A stretch of 64,000 nucleotides of DNA from Mucilaginibacter aquariorum (GTDB lineage Bacteria; Bacteroidota; Bacteroidia; Sphingobacteriales; Sphingobacteriaceae), in the NCBI RefSeq assembly GCF_024498135.1, contig NZ_JANHOH010000007.1, forward strand, positions 1 through 64,000, written 5' to 3'. Every line of letters begins with the position of its first letter. Position 1 is the stretch's first letter. Of this stretch, positions 35,958 to 44,281 are shown one piece after another. The notes below the pieces were generated by a model. The model worked only from the letters and a program-made list of their open reading frames with translations. It was not told the origin of the DNA and searched no databases. The translations under genes were made by a program, and so were the position numbers.

Positions 35958-36559
35958 ATTAAGTGTAGCTTCTCTAACTCAACTTTTAATTGTTCCGGCG
36001 ATGTAAAATGGATACAGGTTATGCCCATTTTCTCGGCAGCTAAAATATTTCGCAGGTTATCATCTATAAAAAGCGCTTCCTGCGGATTGACATTATAGCG
36101 ATCTAATAGCAGCTGATAAAATTCCGGAGCGGGCTTGCGCATTTTTTCAGCGCCCGATACTACAATACCGTCAAACCAACGCATAAAATCATAACGCTCC
36201 AAAGCCACCGGGAAGGTTTCTGCCGACCAATTGGTGAGCGCATAGATCTTATATTTGCCACTTTCTTTAAGTTGTTTAAACAAATCTATTGTGCCCTGAA
36301 GGGGATCGCCAAGCATCTCATCCCAGCGGTCGTAAAAAGCGCGGATATGGGCTTCGTGCTGCGGGTGTTGCTGTATTAGTAAATCGGTGCCTTCCTTTAA
36401 AGACCTGCCTGCGTCTTGCTCTTCGTTCCAGTCGGGCGTGGTAATATTGGCCAGAAAATCCTGCATTTCCTGCTCATCAGTAATTAGCTTGCGGTACAAA
36501 TAGTTGGGGTTCCAGTCTACCAGTACCGACCCCAGATCAAATATGATGGTGTTGATCAC
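35954..36559 (-). CDS. HAD-superfamily phosphatase, YihX-like (last gene of the thr operon)
   Basis: 201 residues. HAD motif I is FDLGSVLVDW with nucleophile D8 and Gly in place of the second Asp, as in YihX-type sugar phosphatases. Motif II is ALTNWS and motif IV is FIDDN. The start is GTG at 36559, sharing GTGA with the stop of the upstream lipoprotein gene, so translation is coupled. Its stop codon lies in a palindromic element. As part of the thr cluster it may hydrolyse a pathway phosphoester, but that is only context. Confidence 0.88.
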   Translation of the reverse strand: MINTIIFDLGSVLVDWNPNYLYRKLITDEQEMQDFLANITTPDWNEEQDAGRSLKEGTDLLIQQHPQHEAHIRAFYDRWDEMLGDPLQGTIDLFKQLKESGKYKIYALTNWSAETFPVALERYDFMRWFDGIVVSGAEKMRKPAPEFYQLLLDRYNVNPQEALFIDDNLRNILAAEKMGITCIHFTSPEQLKVELEKLHLI

Positions 36560-36975
36560 TTCTTCTTGTTTTGTTCTTCAAATTTCAATTTTAGCTTTTC
36601 CTTGTTGTCTTTCTCAATAACTTTATAATCGCTAACTATCGAATCCTGGTTTAGGTATAGCACCAGGCTTTTAGCATATACAGTATCAATACCATCCATT
36701 TTCCTGATGATCTCGTACTCAAGGCTTTTATCTGTTAGGCCGGTGCGCTGCGGATAGCGCAGCAGGTATAACGCCTGTTTATAGGTTAAGCCTTTTAGCT
36801 TTTGGGTAGCAAGCAGATCATCTAACATGCCGGCTCGTTTTGGGAAAGTTATACCATCACCGTCATCCCATTTCCTGCGATCAAACTTTTCCTTTTTTAT
36901 ACTATCACAGCCGGATAGGGTGACGATGATAAGCATTATCACAGTAAAAATTTTAAAAAAGGCACTTTTAAACAT
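36556..36975 (-). CDS. Hypothetical lipoprotein in the thr operon
   Basis: 139 residues from the ATG at 36975; an ATG at 36993 would add six residues and overlap thrC. The N-terminus MFKSAFFKIFTVIMLIIVTL is a lipoprotein signal ending with LSGC. The mature part is charged (DRRKWDDGDGITFPKRAGML) and ends in a Lys-rich tail. No family recognised. Placed 10 bases after thrC and overlapping the HAD gene, so it is expressed with the threonine genes. Confidence 0.75.
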   Translation of the reverse strand: MFKSAFFKIFTVIMLIIVTLSGCDSIKKEKFDRRKWDDGDGITFPKRAGMLDDLLATQKLKGLTYKQALYLLRYPQRTGLTDKSLEYEIIRKMDGIDTVYAKSLVLYLNQDSIVSDYKVIEKDNKEKLKLKFEEQNKKK

Positions 36976-36985
36976 ATTGGTATCG

Positions 36986-38296
36986 CTAAGCATTATTTAG
37001 CAAATATCCTTTAAATCCTTCAAAGTCTGTACCTAAACTTGTGGCATGATGCTCTTTTTTCTCCAGCTCTTTTACCTGTGCCGGGATCTCAATTTTATCA
37101 GAGATCTCCTTTGTAAATACATCCGGGAATTTGCAAGGGTGCGCGGTTGATAAAAATACACCCGCAGTATCCGTAGCAGAATGCTCCTGCTGATATGCCT
37201 TCAAAGCCTTCCAGGCAATTGCGGTATGCGGACAGGCAACGTAATTGTATTCTTTAGATATCGTTTCAATAGATTGCACCGTTTCCTCATCGTTGTAAGT
37301 ATAGCCAACGATTAGCTTTTTAAGCGCCTCGGGGTCTTCTTTAAACAGATCGGCAATACGCACCCAGTTGCTTGGGTTACCAACATCCATCGCGTTTGAT
37401 AGGGTGGCTACAGATGGTTTTGGTTGATATACACCTGTTTTTAAAAATGCAGGCACGGTATCGTTAACGTTTGTTGCAGCTATGAAGCGTTCTACAGGCA
37501 GGCCCATTTTCCAGGCTAATAAACCTGCGCCAATGTTACCAAAATTGCCGCTTGGTACCGCGAATACAACTTTGCTAATGCCCCTACGCAACAACTGCGC
37601 ATAGGCATTAAAGTAATAGAAGGTTTGCGGGATAAGCCTGGCGATATTAATAGAGTTAGCCGATGTTAAACGGAATTTCTCGTTCAGTTCTTTATCAGTA
37701 AAGGCTTGTTTAACCAATGCCTGGCAATCATCAAAAGTGCCATCAATTTCCAGCGCGCGAATGTTTTGGCCGTTGGTGGTTAATTGTAGTTCCTGGATCT
37801 GACTTACCTTGCCTTTGGGATAAAGGATGGTTACCCTTGTGTTGGGCACACCTAAAAAACCAAGGGCTACCGCGCCACCGGTATCGCCGGATGTGGCTAC
37901 CAATACGTCGAGCTGTTTTTCGCCTTCTTTTAAAAAGTAGCTCATAACACGGCTCATAAAGCGGGCGCCAAAATCTTTAAATGCTAATGATGGGCCGTGG
38001 AAAAGTTCCAGCACGTAAACGTTATCTTCCAGCTTTACAATTGGGGCGTAAAAGTTGATGGCTTCATGGATAATAGCCTTCAAATCATCCGAAGGGATAT
38101 CATCGTCCAGCAGATTTTGTGCCACGTGGAACGCAATTTCGGGCAGCGAGTATTGGTCCAGATGGTTCAGGAATTTATCATCCAGGCGGGGAATTTCGAC
38201 CGGCATGTATAAACCTTTATCCTGTGGCATGCTATTGAAAACCGCTTCTTTGAAGCCAACTCTTAGATCTGTATTGTTAGTGCTGTAGAATTTCAT
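36986..38296 (-). CDS. thrC: Threonine synthase
   Basis: 436 residues from the ATG at 38296. PLP-dependent conversion of O-phosphohomoserine to threonine. The N-terminus MKFYSTNNTDLRVGFKEAV is canonical; a longer frame to 38335 reaches into a palindromic repeat and is not used. The PLP lysine is K107 in LAFKDFGARFM, and VATSGDTGGAVALGF and VPSGNFGNIGAG match the family. Third gene of thrA-thrB-thrC, with a 95-bp repeat between it and thrB. Confidence 0.97.
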   Translation of the reverse strand: MKFYSTNNTDLRVGFKEAVFNSMPQDKGLYMPVEIPRLDDKFLNHLDQYSLPEIAFHVAQNLLDDDIPSDDLKAIIHEAINFYAPIVKLEDNVYVLELFHGPSLAFKDFGARFMSRVMSYFLKEGEKQLDVLVATSGDTGGAVALGFLGVPNTRVTILYPKGKVSQIQELQLTTNGQNIRALEIDGTFDDCQALVKQAFTDKELNEKFRLTSANSINIARLIPQTFYYFNAYAQLLRRGISKVVFAVPSGNFGNIGAGLLAWKMGLPVERFIAATNVNDTVPAFLKTGVYQPKPSVATLSNAMDVGNPSNWVRIADLFKEDPEALKKLIVGYTYNDEETVQSIETISKEYNYVACPHTAIAWKALKAYQQEHSATDTAGVFLSTAHPCKFPDVFTKEISDKIEIPAQVKELEKKEHHATSLGTDFEGFKGYLLNNA

Positions 38297-38334
38297 TTTA
38301 ATATTTAATATCTTCTTTTTGTTTACATCCCCCA

Positions 38335-38429
38335 CGTCATTGCGAGGTACGAAGCAATCTCTTTAAGCAAATCCTTCATGCAAGGTGTACAACTATCCTA
38401 AAGAGATTGCTTCGTACCTCGCAATAACG
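38335..38429. repeat. 95-bp palindromic repeat, copy 3 (inverted), inside the thr operon
   Basis: Arms as in copies 1 and 2, but the loop runs in the opposite direction (cttcatgcaaggtgtacaac). One arm end reads caataacg instead of caatgacg. It sits between thrB and thrC. Confidence 0.95.
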
Positions 38430-38438
38430 GTTTGGTGA

Positions 38439-39425
38439 CTACCCCAATACCCTTGGCCCTGCATCATTTATGGTTGATACATAACCGTTAGAGCCTATTT
38501 TTATATTGGTTAAATGTTTTTGCAATTTAGTAGTAATGCGTTTTGCTGTTTCTTCATCGCGGGTAAAGGCGAACACCGATGGCCCCGAGCCGGAGATACC
38601 GAAACTAACCGCACCCAGTTCCATGGCCATTTCGCGCATCAGGTAAAAATCGGGGATCAGCATAGAGCGAACCGGTTCTACCAGCACATCTTTCATGCTG
38701 CGGCCAATCAGGTCAATATCCTGCATAAACAAGCCGCTTACCAAACCGGCTATATTGCCCCACTGGGTTACAGCATCCTTCATTTGGATGTTTTTGCGGA
38801 TGATCTGCCTAGCTTCCCTTGTAGGTACATCCACATCCGGGAAAACAATGGCACACCATAAACCTGCAGGATGCGGCAAACGCACCACATCCAGTGGGTC
38901 GTAACTTCGTATCAACACAAAGCCACCCAACAAAGCAGGTGCAACATTATCGGCATGACCGTGGCCGCAAGCCATTTCTTCGCCTTTCATGGCGAATGGT
39001 AACAGGGTAGACGGATCGGTATCATCGCCCAATAAAGTTTTAATAGCGAACAAGCCCGCAACCGTACTGGCCGAACTGGAACCCAGGCCACTGCCAATCG
39101 GCATTTTTTTGTGCAGCTCTATGTCCAAGCCAATATCCAGCCTGTCAATGCTGCGCAGGTAATGCTCAACGCTAACACTTACCGTGTTTTTGGCGGGGTT
39201 AAGCGGCAACCTTCCATCGTCACCTGTAATTTTACTGATGGTGATACCCGGTTTATCGGTTAAACGCATGATCACCTCATCGCCGGGTTCGTTTACCGCG
39301 AAACCCAGCACGTCAAATCCGCAAACCACATTAGCCACGGTTGCCGGGGCGAAAACATGGATGCTATCCAATGCTTTTTTGCCGGATGATGCCGGTTTTT
39401 GTAAATCTTGTATATCGTTACTCAT
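38439..39425 (-). CDS. thrB: Homoserine kinase
   Basis: 328 residues of the GHMP kinase family. Phosphorylates homoserine for threonine synthase. The ATP loop is PIGSGLGSSSAS at 109-120, and the C-terminal ISGSGPSVFAF motif is present. It begins with about 22 extra residues before FAPATVANVVCGFDVLG, usual in Bacteroidota. Second gene of the thr operon, 103 bases after thrA. Confidence 0.96.
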   Translation of the reverse strand: MSNDIQDLQKPASSGKKALDSIHVFAPATVANVVCGFDVLGFAVNEPGDEVIMRLTDKPGITISKITGDDGRLPLNPAKNTVSVSVEHYLRSIDRLDIGLDIELHKKMPIGSGLGSSSASTVAGLFAIKTLLGDDTDPSTLLPFAMKGEEMACGHGHADNVAPALLGGFVLIRSYDPLDVVRLPHPAGLWCAIVFPDVDVPTREARQIIRKNIQMKDAVTQWGNIAGLVSGLFMQDIDLIGRSMKDVLVEPVRSMLIPDFYLMREMAMELGAVSFGISGSGPSVFAFTRDEETAKRITTKLQKHLTNIKIGSNGYVSTINDAGPRVLG

Positions 39426-39439
39426 AATAATTATCTATC

Positions 39440-39528
39440 ATTAAGGACACACCCTTGTCCCTCTCAAGAGGGGAACCCAGCGCTGTACCTTTTTGTCTTA
39501 TCTCTTGATTCTAAAAATCTTGCATCTC
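39440..39528. repeat. Intergenic repeat sequence between thrA and thrB
   Basis: Contains a palindrome-like core cccttgtccctctcaagagg followed by an AT-rich stretch with repeated ttgattc/tctctta words. No gene is seen in this 100-base gap. Confidence 0.45.
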
Positions 39529-41979
39529 TTAATTCGCACCCACATTTATCAGATCGGCAAATACACCTGCGGCGGTTACTTCGGCACCTGCACCAGGGCC
39601 TTTTACTACAAGCGGGCGTTCTTTGTACCTATCGGTAGTGAACGATATAATATTATCGCTACCACTCAGCATGTAAAAAGGATGGTTCTCATCAACACTT
39701 TGCAGGGTGATGGATGCCTTGCCGTTTTCCAGTTTGCCAATGTAGCGAAGTACTTTCTTGTCTTTTTCTGCCTGTTCTTTCAGGTTGGTGAAATAGGCGT
39801 CTTCGGCTTTTAAGGCCGCGTAAAAATCTTCAACCGTTTGCGCATCTAAACAGGCTTGCGGCAATATGTTTTCTATATTAACGTCTGCTTCTTCCATTTC
39901 GTGGCCGGCATCACGGGCAAGGATCAATATCTTGCGCATAAAATCTTTACCGCTCAGGTCATCGCGTGGGTCTGGTTCGGTGTATCCTTTTTCCTGTGCC
40001 TCTTTTACCACATCGTGGAAGTTGGCATCGCCTTTAAAATGATTAAAGATGAAAGATATAGTTCCCGAAAGGATAGCCTCTATACGCTGGATCCTGTCGC
40101 CGCTGCTCATCAGGTCTTTTAATGTACGAATGATAGGCAAACCTGCGCCCACGTTGGTTTCGTAAAAGAAATCGACACCATGCTTGCGGGCGGTATCCCT
40201 GAATGTTTTGTACTGCGCAAACGAAGCCGAATTGCCTATCTTATTGCAGGTAACCACCGATATATTCGATTTAAAAACCTCCTCATAAAACGCGATAGGC
40301 TGTGGACTGGCGGTATTATCAATAAACACACAGTTGGGCAGGTTCATTTCTTTCATTTTGGAGATGAAAACCCGCAGGTCGGCCACGTTATCGGATGCCT
40401 GCAGATCATCCTGCCAGGTATCTAAAGATAATCCATCAGCATTAAAAACCATTTTGCGGGTATTGCTGATGCCGGCTATTTTAACCTGGATACCGTTATT
40501 TTTTTGTAAGAAATCTGTATGCGCGTTCAGCTGGTTAAACAAGGTTTTGCCAATGTTCCCTGTTCCTAAACAGAAAGCATGCAGGGTTTTAGTCAACTCT
40601 ATAAAGAAAGCATCGTGCACGGCGTTCAGGGCTTTAGCCAGATCATGGGCCGAGATGATAACAGAGATGTTGTATTCTGACGAACCCTGTGCGATTGCCC
40701 TCACGTTAACACCATTACGGCCCAATGCATGGAACAGCTTACCGCTCATGCCCGGGGTTTGTTTCATGTTTTCGCCAACCACGGCTAATATAGCCTGGTC
40801 TTTTTCTACAACCAAAGGCTCCAGTTTATTGGCCAGCAGTTCCAGTTCAAATTCCTGCTCTATTAATAGTTTAGCCTTGTCAACCTCGTTTGGTTGTACG
40901 GCAAAAGTGATGCTATGTTCTGATGATGACTGGGTGATGAGGATAATGTTGATCTGTTCCCTCGCCAACAGCGAAAACAACCGGCCGCTAAAGCCCGATT
41001 TGCCCACCATGCCGCTACCCTCTAAATTAAGGATGCTGATATTGTTGATAGACGAGATCCCCTTTATAGGCAGGTTTGATGCCTTGCAATCATGACGGAT
41101 AACCGTACCGGCAAACGCCGGCTCAAAAGTATTTTTGATCACGATAGGGATCTTTTTCAAAAACGCCGGGATCATAGTTGGCGGATATATCACCTTGGCG
41201 CCGAAGTAGGAAAGCTCCATTGCTTCGGTATAGGTAAGCTCCTCCAGCGGGAACGCTTTTTGAACCATACGCGGGTCGGCGGTCATCATGCCGTTCACAT
41301 CAGTCCAGATCTGTATCTCCTCGGCATTTAGTGCCGAACCGAATATAGCCGCGGTATAATCGCTGCCGCCACGCCCCAGGGTGGTTATCTGGCCGGCATC
41401 GTTACCTGCAATAAAGCCGGTTACAATAAGCAGCTTATCGCTGTTTTGCTGGTAAAAGGTTTTTATCAGCAGATGGCTTAGCTCGTTATTCACTTTGGCC
41501 TGGCCAAAAGCGCTGTCGGTTTTTATCAGTTCAGATGCATCTACAAACAGCACATCGTTAAAGTGCTGCGCTGCAATTTTGCTCACCATTAAGGCCGAGC
41601 AGCGCTCACCGTAGCTCAGTATCTGGTCGCGGGTTTTAGGGGTAAGCTCGCGCAGGGTAAGTACGCCCTGTAACAATTCTTCCAGATGGTTAAAGTTAAT
41701 TTTTAAGCGGGTGTATGCCGGGTTTTGATTTTGCACGGTAAGTAATGCTTTCACCGCATCAAAGTGACGTTTTTCCAGCTCGGCTAATTTCGCGGTAAAT
41801 TCTTTACCATTGGCAGCATCTTCGGCCATAGATACCAATAGGTTAGTTACCCCGCCCATGGCAGATAAAACCACTACCGGGCGATTGCCGGGTGTATCCT
41901 CTGCCTTTAAAATGTTAAGTAAAGTTTGGATACTGCTTACTGAACCTACCGATGTGCCACCGAATTTTAGAATCTTCAT
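39529..41979 (-). CDS. thrA: Bifunctional aspartate kinase / homoserine dehydrogenase
   Basis: 816 residues. The aspartate kinase part (1-450) starts KFGGTSVGS and has two ACT regulatory domains (GKSGFSGRLFSLLAREQINI and MSGKLFHALGRNGVNVRAI), where threonine typically binds. The homoserine dehydrogenase part (about 460-816) has the NAD(P) motif GTGNIGKTL and the catalytic region EAILSGTISFIFN. First gene of the operon; preceded by a leader peptide and an attenuator at 42097-42229. Both halves are complete. Confidence 0.97.
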   Translation of the reverse strand: MKILKFGGTSVGSVSSIQTLLNILKAEDTPGNRPVVVLSAMGGVTNLLVSMAEDAANGKEFTAKLAELEKRHFDAVKALLTVQNQNPAYTRLKINFNHLEELLQGVLTLRELTPKTRDQILSYGERCSALMVSKIAAQHFNDVLFVDASELIKTDSAFGQAKVNNELSHLLIKTFYQQNSDKLLIVTGFIAGNDAGQITTLGRGGSDYTAAIFGSALNAEEIQIWTDVNGMMTADPRMVQKAFPLEELTYTEAMELSYFGAKVIYPPTMIPAFLKKIPIVIKNTFEPAFAGTVIRHDCKASNLPIKGISSINNISILNLEGSGMVGKSGFSGRLFSLLAREQINIILITQSSSEHSITFAVQPNEVDKAKLLIEQEFELELLANKLEPLVVEKDQAILAVVGENMKQTPGMSGKLFHALGRNGVNVRAIAQGSSEYNISVIISAHDLAKALNAVHDAFFIELTKTLHAFCLGTGNIGKTLFNQLNAHTDFLQKNNGIQVKIAGISNTRKMVFNADGLSLDTWQDDLQASDNVADLRVFISKMKEMNLPNCVFIDNTASPQPIAFYEEVFKSNISVVTCNKIGNSASFAQYKTFRDTARKHGVDFFYETNVGAGLPIIRTLKDLMSSGDRIQRIEAILSGTISFIFNHFKGDANFHDVVKEAQEKGYTEPDPRDDLSGKDFMRKILILARDAGHEMEEADVNIENILPQACLDAQTVEDFYAALKAEDAYFTNLKEQAEKDKKVLRYIGKLENGKASITLQSVDENHPFYMLSGSDNIISFTTDRYKERPLVVKGPGAGAEVTAAGVFADLINVGAN

Positions 41980-42011
41980 TTTTAATATCTAATAAAATAG
42001 TCTCCTTATTT

Positions 42012-42092
42012 GCCTCACCCTGCCCTCTCCAAAGGAGAGGGTTCCCAAACTCAATTTCAAGTCCTCTCCTTTGGAGAGGATTTAGGTGAGGC
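42012..42092. repeat. 81-bp palindromic element in the thrA 5' leader
   Basis: gcctcaccctgccctctcca and its partner ctcctttggagaggatttag-gtgaggc form an outer stem with an inner ccctctccaaaggagaggg hairpin. A half-copy lies at 61772-61815. The element lies between the attenuator terminator and thrA. Confidence 0.85.
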
Positions 42093-42096
42093 CAAT

Positions 42097-42129
42097 AAAA
42101 AAGCCTTCCTCTTTGCGGAGGAAGGCTTT
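42097..42129 (-). terminator. Attenuator terminator of the thr operon
   Basis: On the minus strand AAGCCTTCCTC pairs with GAGGAAGGCTT (11 bp, 6-base loop CGCAAA) followed by TTTTTT. It lies 35 bases after the leader peptide stop and 118 bases before the thrA start, so only a regulatory role fits. Confidence 0.85.
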
Positions 42130-42176
42130 CATTTGGTTTTGTTTATGTTTTTACACCATACGATTATCTTCCTCCG
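42116..42176 (-). promoter_or_regulatory. Anti-terminator pairing of the thr attenuator
   Basis: CGGAGGAAG at 42176-42168 (last codons of the leader peptide) is the perfect 9-base complement of CTTCCTCCG at 42124-42116, the 5' arm of the terminator. The two structures exclude each other. A ribosome stalled on earlier Thr or Ile codons leaves CGGAGGAAG free and the terminator cannot form; a ribosome at the stop codon covers it and the terminator forms. Confidence 0.75.
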
Positions 42177-42229
42177 AAATTTATCCCGGTGGTAATAATA
42201 GTAATAATTGTGGTGTTGTTAATTGTCAT
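42164..42229 (-). CDS. thrL: thr operon leader peptide (Thr/Ile-rich)
   Basis: A 21-codon frame: ATG at 42229, stop TAA at 42164-42166. It reads M-T-I-N-N-T-T-I-I-T-I-I-T-T-G, then I-N-F-G-G-R: six Thr and six Ile, 12 of 21 residues, with 8 of them in one 9-residue run at 6-14. This is the same logic as E. coli thrL (Thr and Ile codons before a terminator in front of thrA), but not an obvious sequence relative beyond that. The codons GGA GGA AGA at the end double as the anti-terminator strand. Expression would fall when charged tRNA-Thr and tRNA-Ile are plentiful. Confidence 0.85.
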   Translation of the reverse strand: MTINNTTIITIITTGINFGGR

Positions 42230-42240
42230 ATATAATGTCG

Positions 42241-42272
42241 GTAAAGTAAGTAGATTTTATTTTAATTACCAA
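42241..42272 (-). promoter_or_regulatory. Putative thr operon promoter
   Basis: On the minus strand TTG (42272-42270), 21 bases, then TACTTTAC (42248-42241), close to TAnnTTTG. It would start the transcript only a few bases before the leader ATG. The last two bases of the box deviate from consensus. Confidence 0.35.
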
Positions 42273-42326
42273 ATGGAATTGGTTTTATTTTTTCAAAGCC
42301 TTTAATCTTTCCTAAATTGCGCACTT

Positions 42327-43244
42327 ATGCAGGGACTGATAACAAAATCAACCGGGAGCTGGTACCAGGTACGATCTGGCGACGAAACTATCGATTGCCG
42401 TATCAAAGGTAAATTCCGGATCAAGGGTATAACTACCACCAACCCACTGGCGGTTGGCGATGTGGTTGATTTTGATATGGAACCGGAACAAGGCACCGGT
42501 GTGATCACCAATCTGCACCAGCGCAAAAACTATATCATCCGTAAGGCTATCAACCTTTCTAAGCAGGCACAGATCATAGCGGCTAACCTGGATAGGGCGC
42601 TGTTGGTAGTCACCCTTGCATCGCCACGCACCTCATTAGGCTTTATCGATCGCTTTTTGGTTACCGCCGAAGCCTACGATATCCCCGCCTGCCTTATATT
42701 TAACAAGCTGGACCTGTTTAGTGAGGAAGGTTTAGAGATACTGGACGAGTATAAAGCCATTTATGAAAATATAGGCTACCCTTGTTATTCGGTATCAGCT
42801 TTAGAGGGCACTAATATTGAGGAAGTAAAAAGCCTGCTGAAAGATAAGGTGACACTTATTTCAGGCCACTCGGGCGTGGGAAAATCCAGTCTGATCAACC
42901 GTTTGTTGCCCGACCTTGACCTGCGCACCCATATGGTATCTGAATGGAGCGACAAAGGGATGCACACCACCACCTTTGCCGAAATGTTTGAACTACCGCA
43001 GGGTGGATACATTATTGATACCCCTGGTATCCGCGAATTGGGTGTTATCGACATAGAAAAAGAAGTGCTGAGCCATTTCTTCCCCGAGATGCGCGAGCGG
43101 ATGAACCAATGCCGTTTTAACAATTGCCGCCATATAAACGAGCCCGGCTGCGCGGTGCTGGATGCTTTAGAAGAGGGCGAGATCTCGCCATCCCGATATA
43201 ATAGTTATTTAAGTATTTATAATGGGAATGATACGAGAGCATAA
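42327..43244 (+). CDS. rsgA: Ribosome small subunit-dependent GTPase RsgA
   Basis: 305 residues. Late-stage 30S maturation GTPase. An OB fold (1-75) is followed by the circularly permuted GTPase: NKLD at 126-129 precedes GHSGVGKSS at 180-188 and DTPG at 231-234. The zinc knuckle is C262, C267, H269 and C275. All hallmark residues are present. Divergent from the thr operon leader. Confidence 0.97.
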   Translation: MQGLITKSTGSWYQVRSGDETIDCRIKGKFRIKGITTTNPLAVGDVVDFDMEPEQGTGVITNLHQRKNYIIRKAINLSKQAQIIAANLDRALLVVTLASPRTSLGFIDRFLVTAEAYDIPACLIFNKLDLFSEEGLEILDEYKAIYENIGYPCYSVSALEGTNIEEVKSLLKDKVTLISGHSGVGKSSLINRLLPDLDLRTHMVSEWSDKGMHTTTFAEMFELPQGGYIIDTPGIRELGVIDIEKEVLSHFFPEMRERMNQCRFNNCRHINEPGCAVLDALEEGEISPSRYNSYLSIYNGNDTRA

Positions 43245-43248
43245 AAGA

Positions 43249-43343
43249 GATTCAAGACTTTTGGAATCAAGAATCAAGAGGGGAAAAATAAGTATATAAT
43301 TATAATAAAGGGTCTTGATTCTTATGTCCTGACTTCCTGAATC
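43249..43343. repeat. Intergenic palindrome between rsgA and dtd
   Basis: gattcaagacttttggaatc with caagaatcaaga on the left faces tcttgattctta and a final cctgaatc on the right. Imperfect arms fill the whole gap. Confidence 0.65.
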
Positions 43344-43351
43344 TATTAAAC

Positions 43352-43804
43352 ATGCGAGCAGTAATACAACGTGTTTCAGAAGCATCATGCAAAGTTGATG
43401 GCGAAATAACCGGGCAAATTGGCATCGGCTTTATGATCTTATTGGGCGTTGAGGACGCCGATACAGACGAAGACCTGCAATGGCTCGCCCAAAAAATAAC
43501 CGGTCTGCGTGTTTTTAGCGATGAGAATGGCCTGATGAACAAAGCCCTTGCCGATATTGGCGGGGATATTCTCCTGATCTCTCAATTCACACTATTTGCG
43601 CAAACAAAGAAGGGCAACCGTCCATCTTTCATCCGCGCGGCAAGGCCGGATAAGGCTATTCCGATGTACGAAAAAATGATTTCGGTGCTGGAGAGTATCA
43701 CCGGTAAAAAAATAGCCACCGGTATTTTTGGTGCCGATATGAAAGTAAGTTTAGTGAATGATGGGCCGGTAACCATAACGATTGATACGAAGGTTAGGGA
43801 GTAA
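43352..43804 (+). CDS. dtd: D-aminoacyl-tRNA deacylase
   Basis: 150 residues. Removes D-amino acids, and Gly mischarged on tRNA-Ala, from tRNA. The conserved LISQFTLFAQTKKGNRPSF motif is intact, as is the late NDGPVTITIDT. Length is standard. Alone between two palindromic stretches. Confidence 0.95.
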   Translation: MRAVIQRVSEASCKVDGEITGQIGIGFMILLGVEDADTDEDLQWLAQKITGLRVFSDENGLMNKALADIGGDILLISQFTLFAQTKKGNRPSFIRAARPDKAIPMYEKMISVLESITGKKIATGIFGADMKVSLVNDGPVTITIDTKVRE

Positions 43805-44219
43805 AGGCATATTAAGGGTGCCGTCGCTTGGCTCCAGCCGAGTGACCGTTATTACACGGCGTCCCGCCGCGGTTGCAAATAATTATGGTGGCGGCCGGAG
43901 GCCTTAAAATAGTCGTCACCCGGCTGGAGCCAGGCGACTGCAAAAGGGGTTTTACTCACCCCGACTGCGCTACGCTGGGTGACCCTCTCTTCGCTACGCG
44001 CAAAGAGGGTGAAGAAAGTTTTCCTCCAACTCGAAAAAAAACTGTCAGTCCGAGCTTAAAAATTCATGCGGCCTTTGTAGGTGCAATGACATTATATTTG
44101 CGAAGGCATGCAGCGGGGCCGATTATATTAGTACATTTTTCTGTACGAGGTTTGGATTTAATGGTGTCGTTATTTCGTCAGTAGCTTAATTAGTAAATCC
44201 CTTGTTATCAGTTGATTAT

Positions 44220-44257
44220 GTGTTCACGAGGGTGTTCACGGTCGTGAACGTGAACAC
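44220..44257. repeat. Nested GTGTTCAC/GTGAACAC palindrome
   Basis: GTGTTCACG, then GTGTTCACG, then CGTGAAC and GTGAACAC within 38 bases, so two left arms face two right arms. Could be an operator or a remnant of a repeat. Confidence 0.6.
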
Positions 44258-44281
44258 TTCTCATGTCATTTACTAACAATT

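Noticed and set aside
38297..38335. Longer thrC start at 38335
   Set aside because: The added 13 residues run up to the edge of the palindromic repeat and precede the conserved MKFYSTNNTD start.
22920..38429. Three spaced 95-bp repeats as a CRISPR array
   Set aside because: The copies are 7-8 kb apart, palindromic over their whole length, and have no spacers or cas genes.
40334..41095. 253-residue plus-strand frame within thrA
   Set aside because: It is antisense to the aspartate kinase/homoserine dehydrogenase gene, which is complete and conserved.
43873..44184. 103-residue plus-strand open frame between dtd and degQ
   Set aside because: It runs through several inverted repeats, has no recognisable domain, and its translation follows the repeats' sequence rather than protein-like composition.
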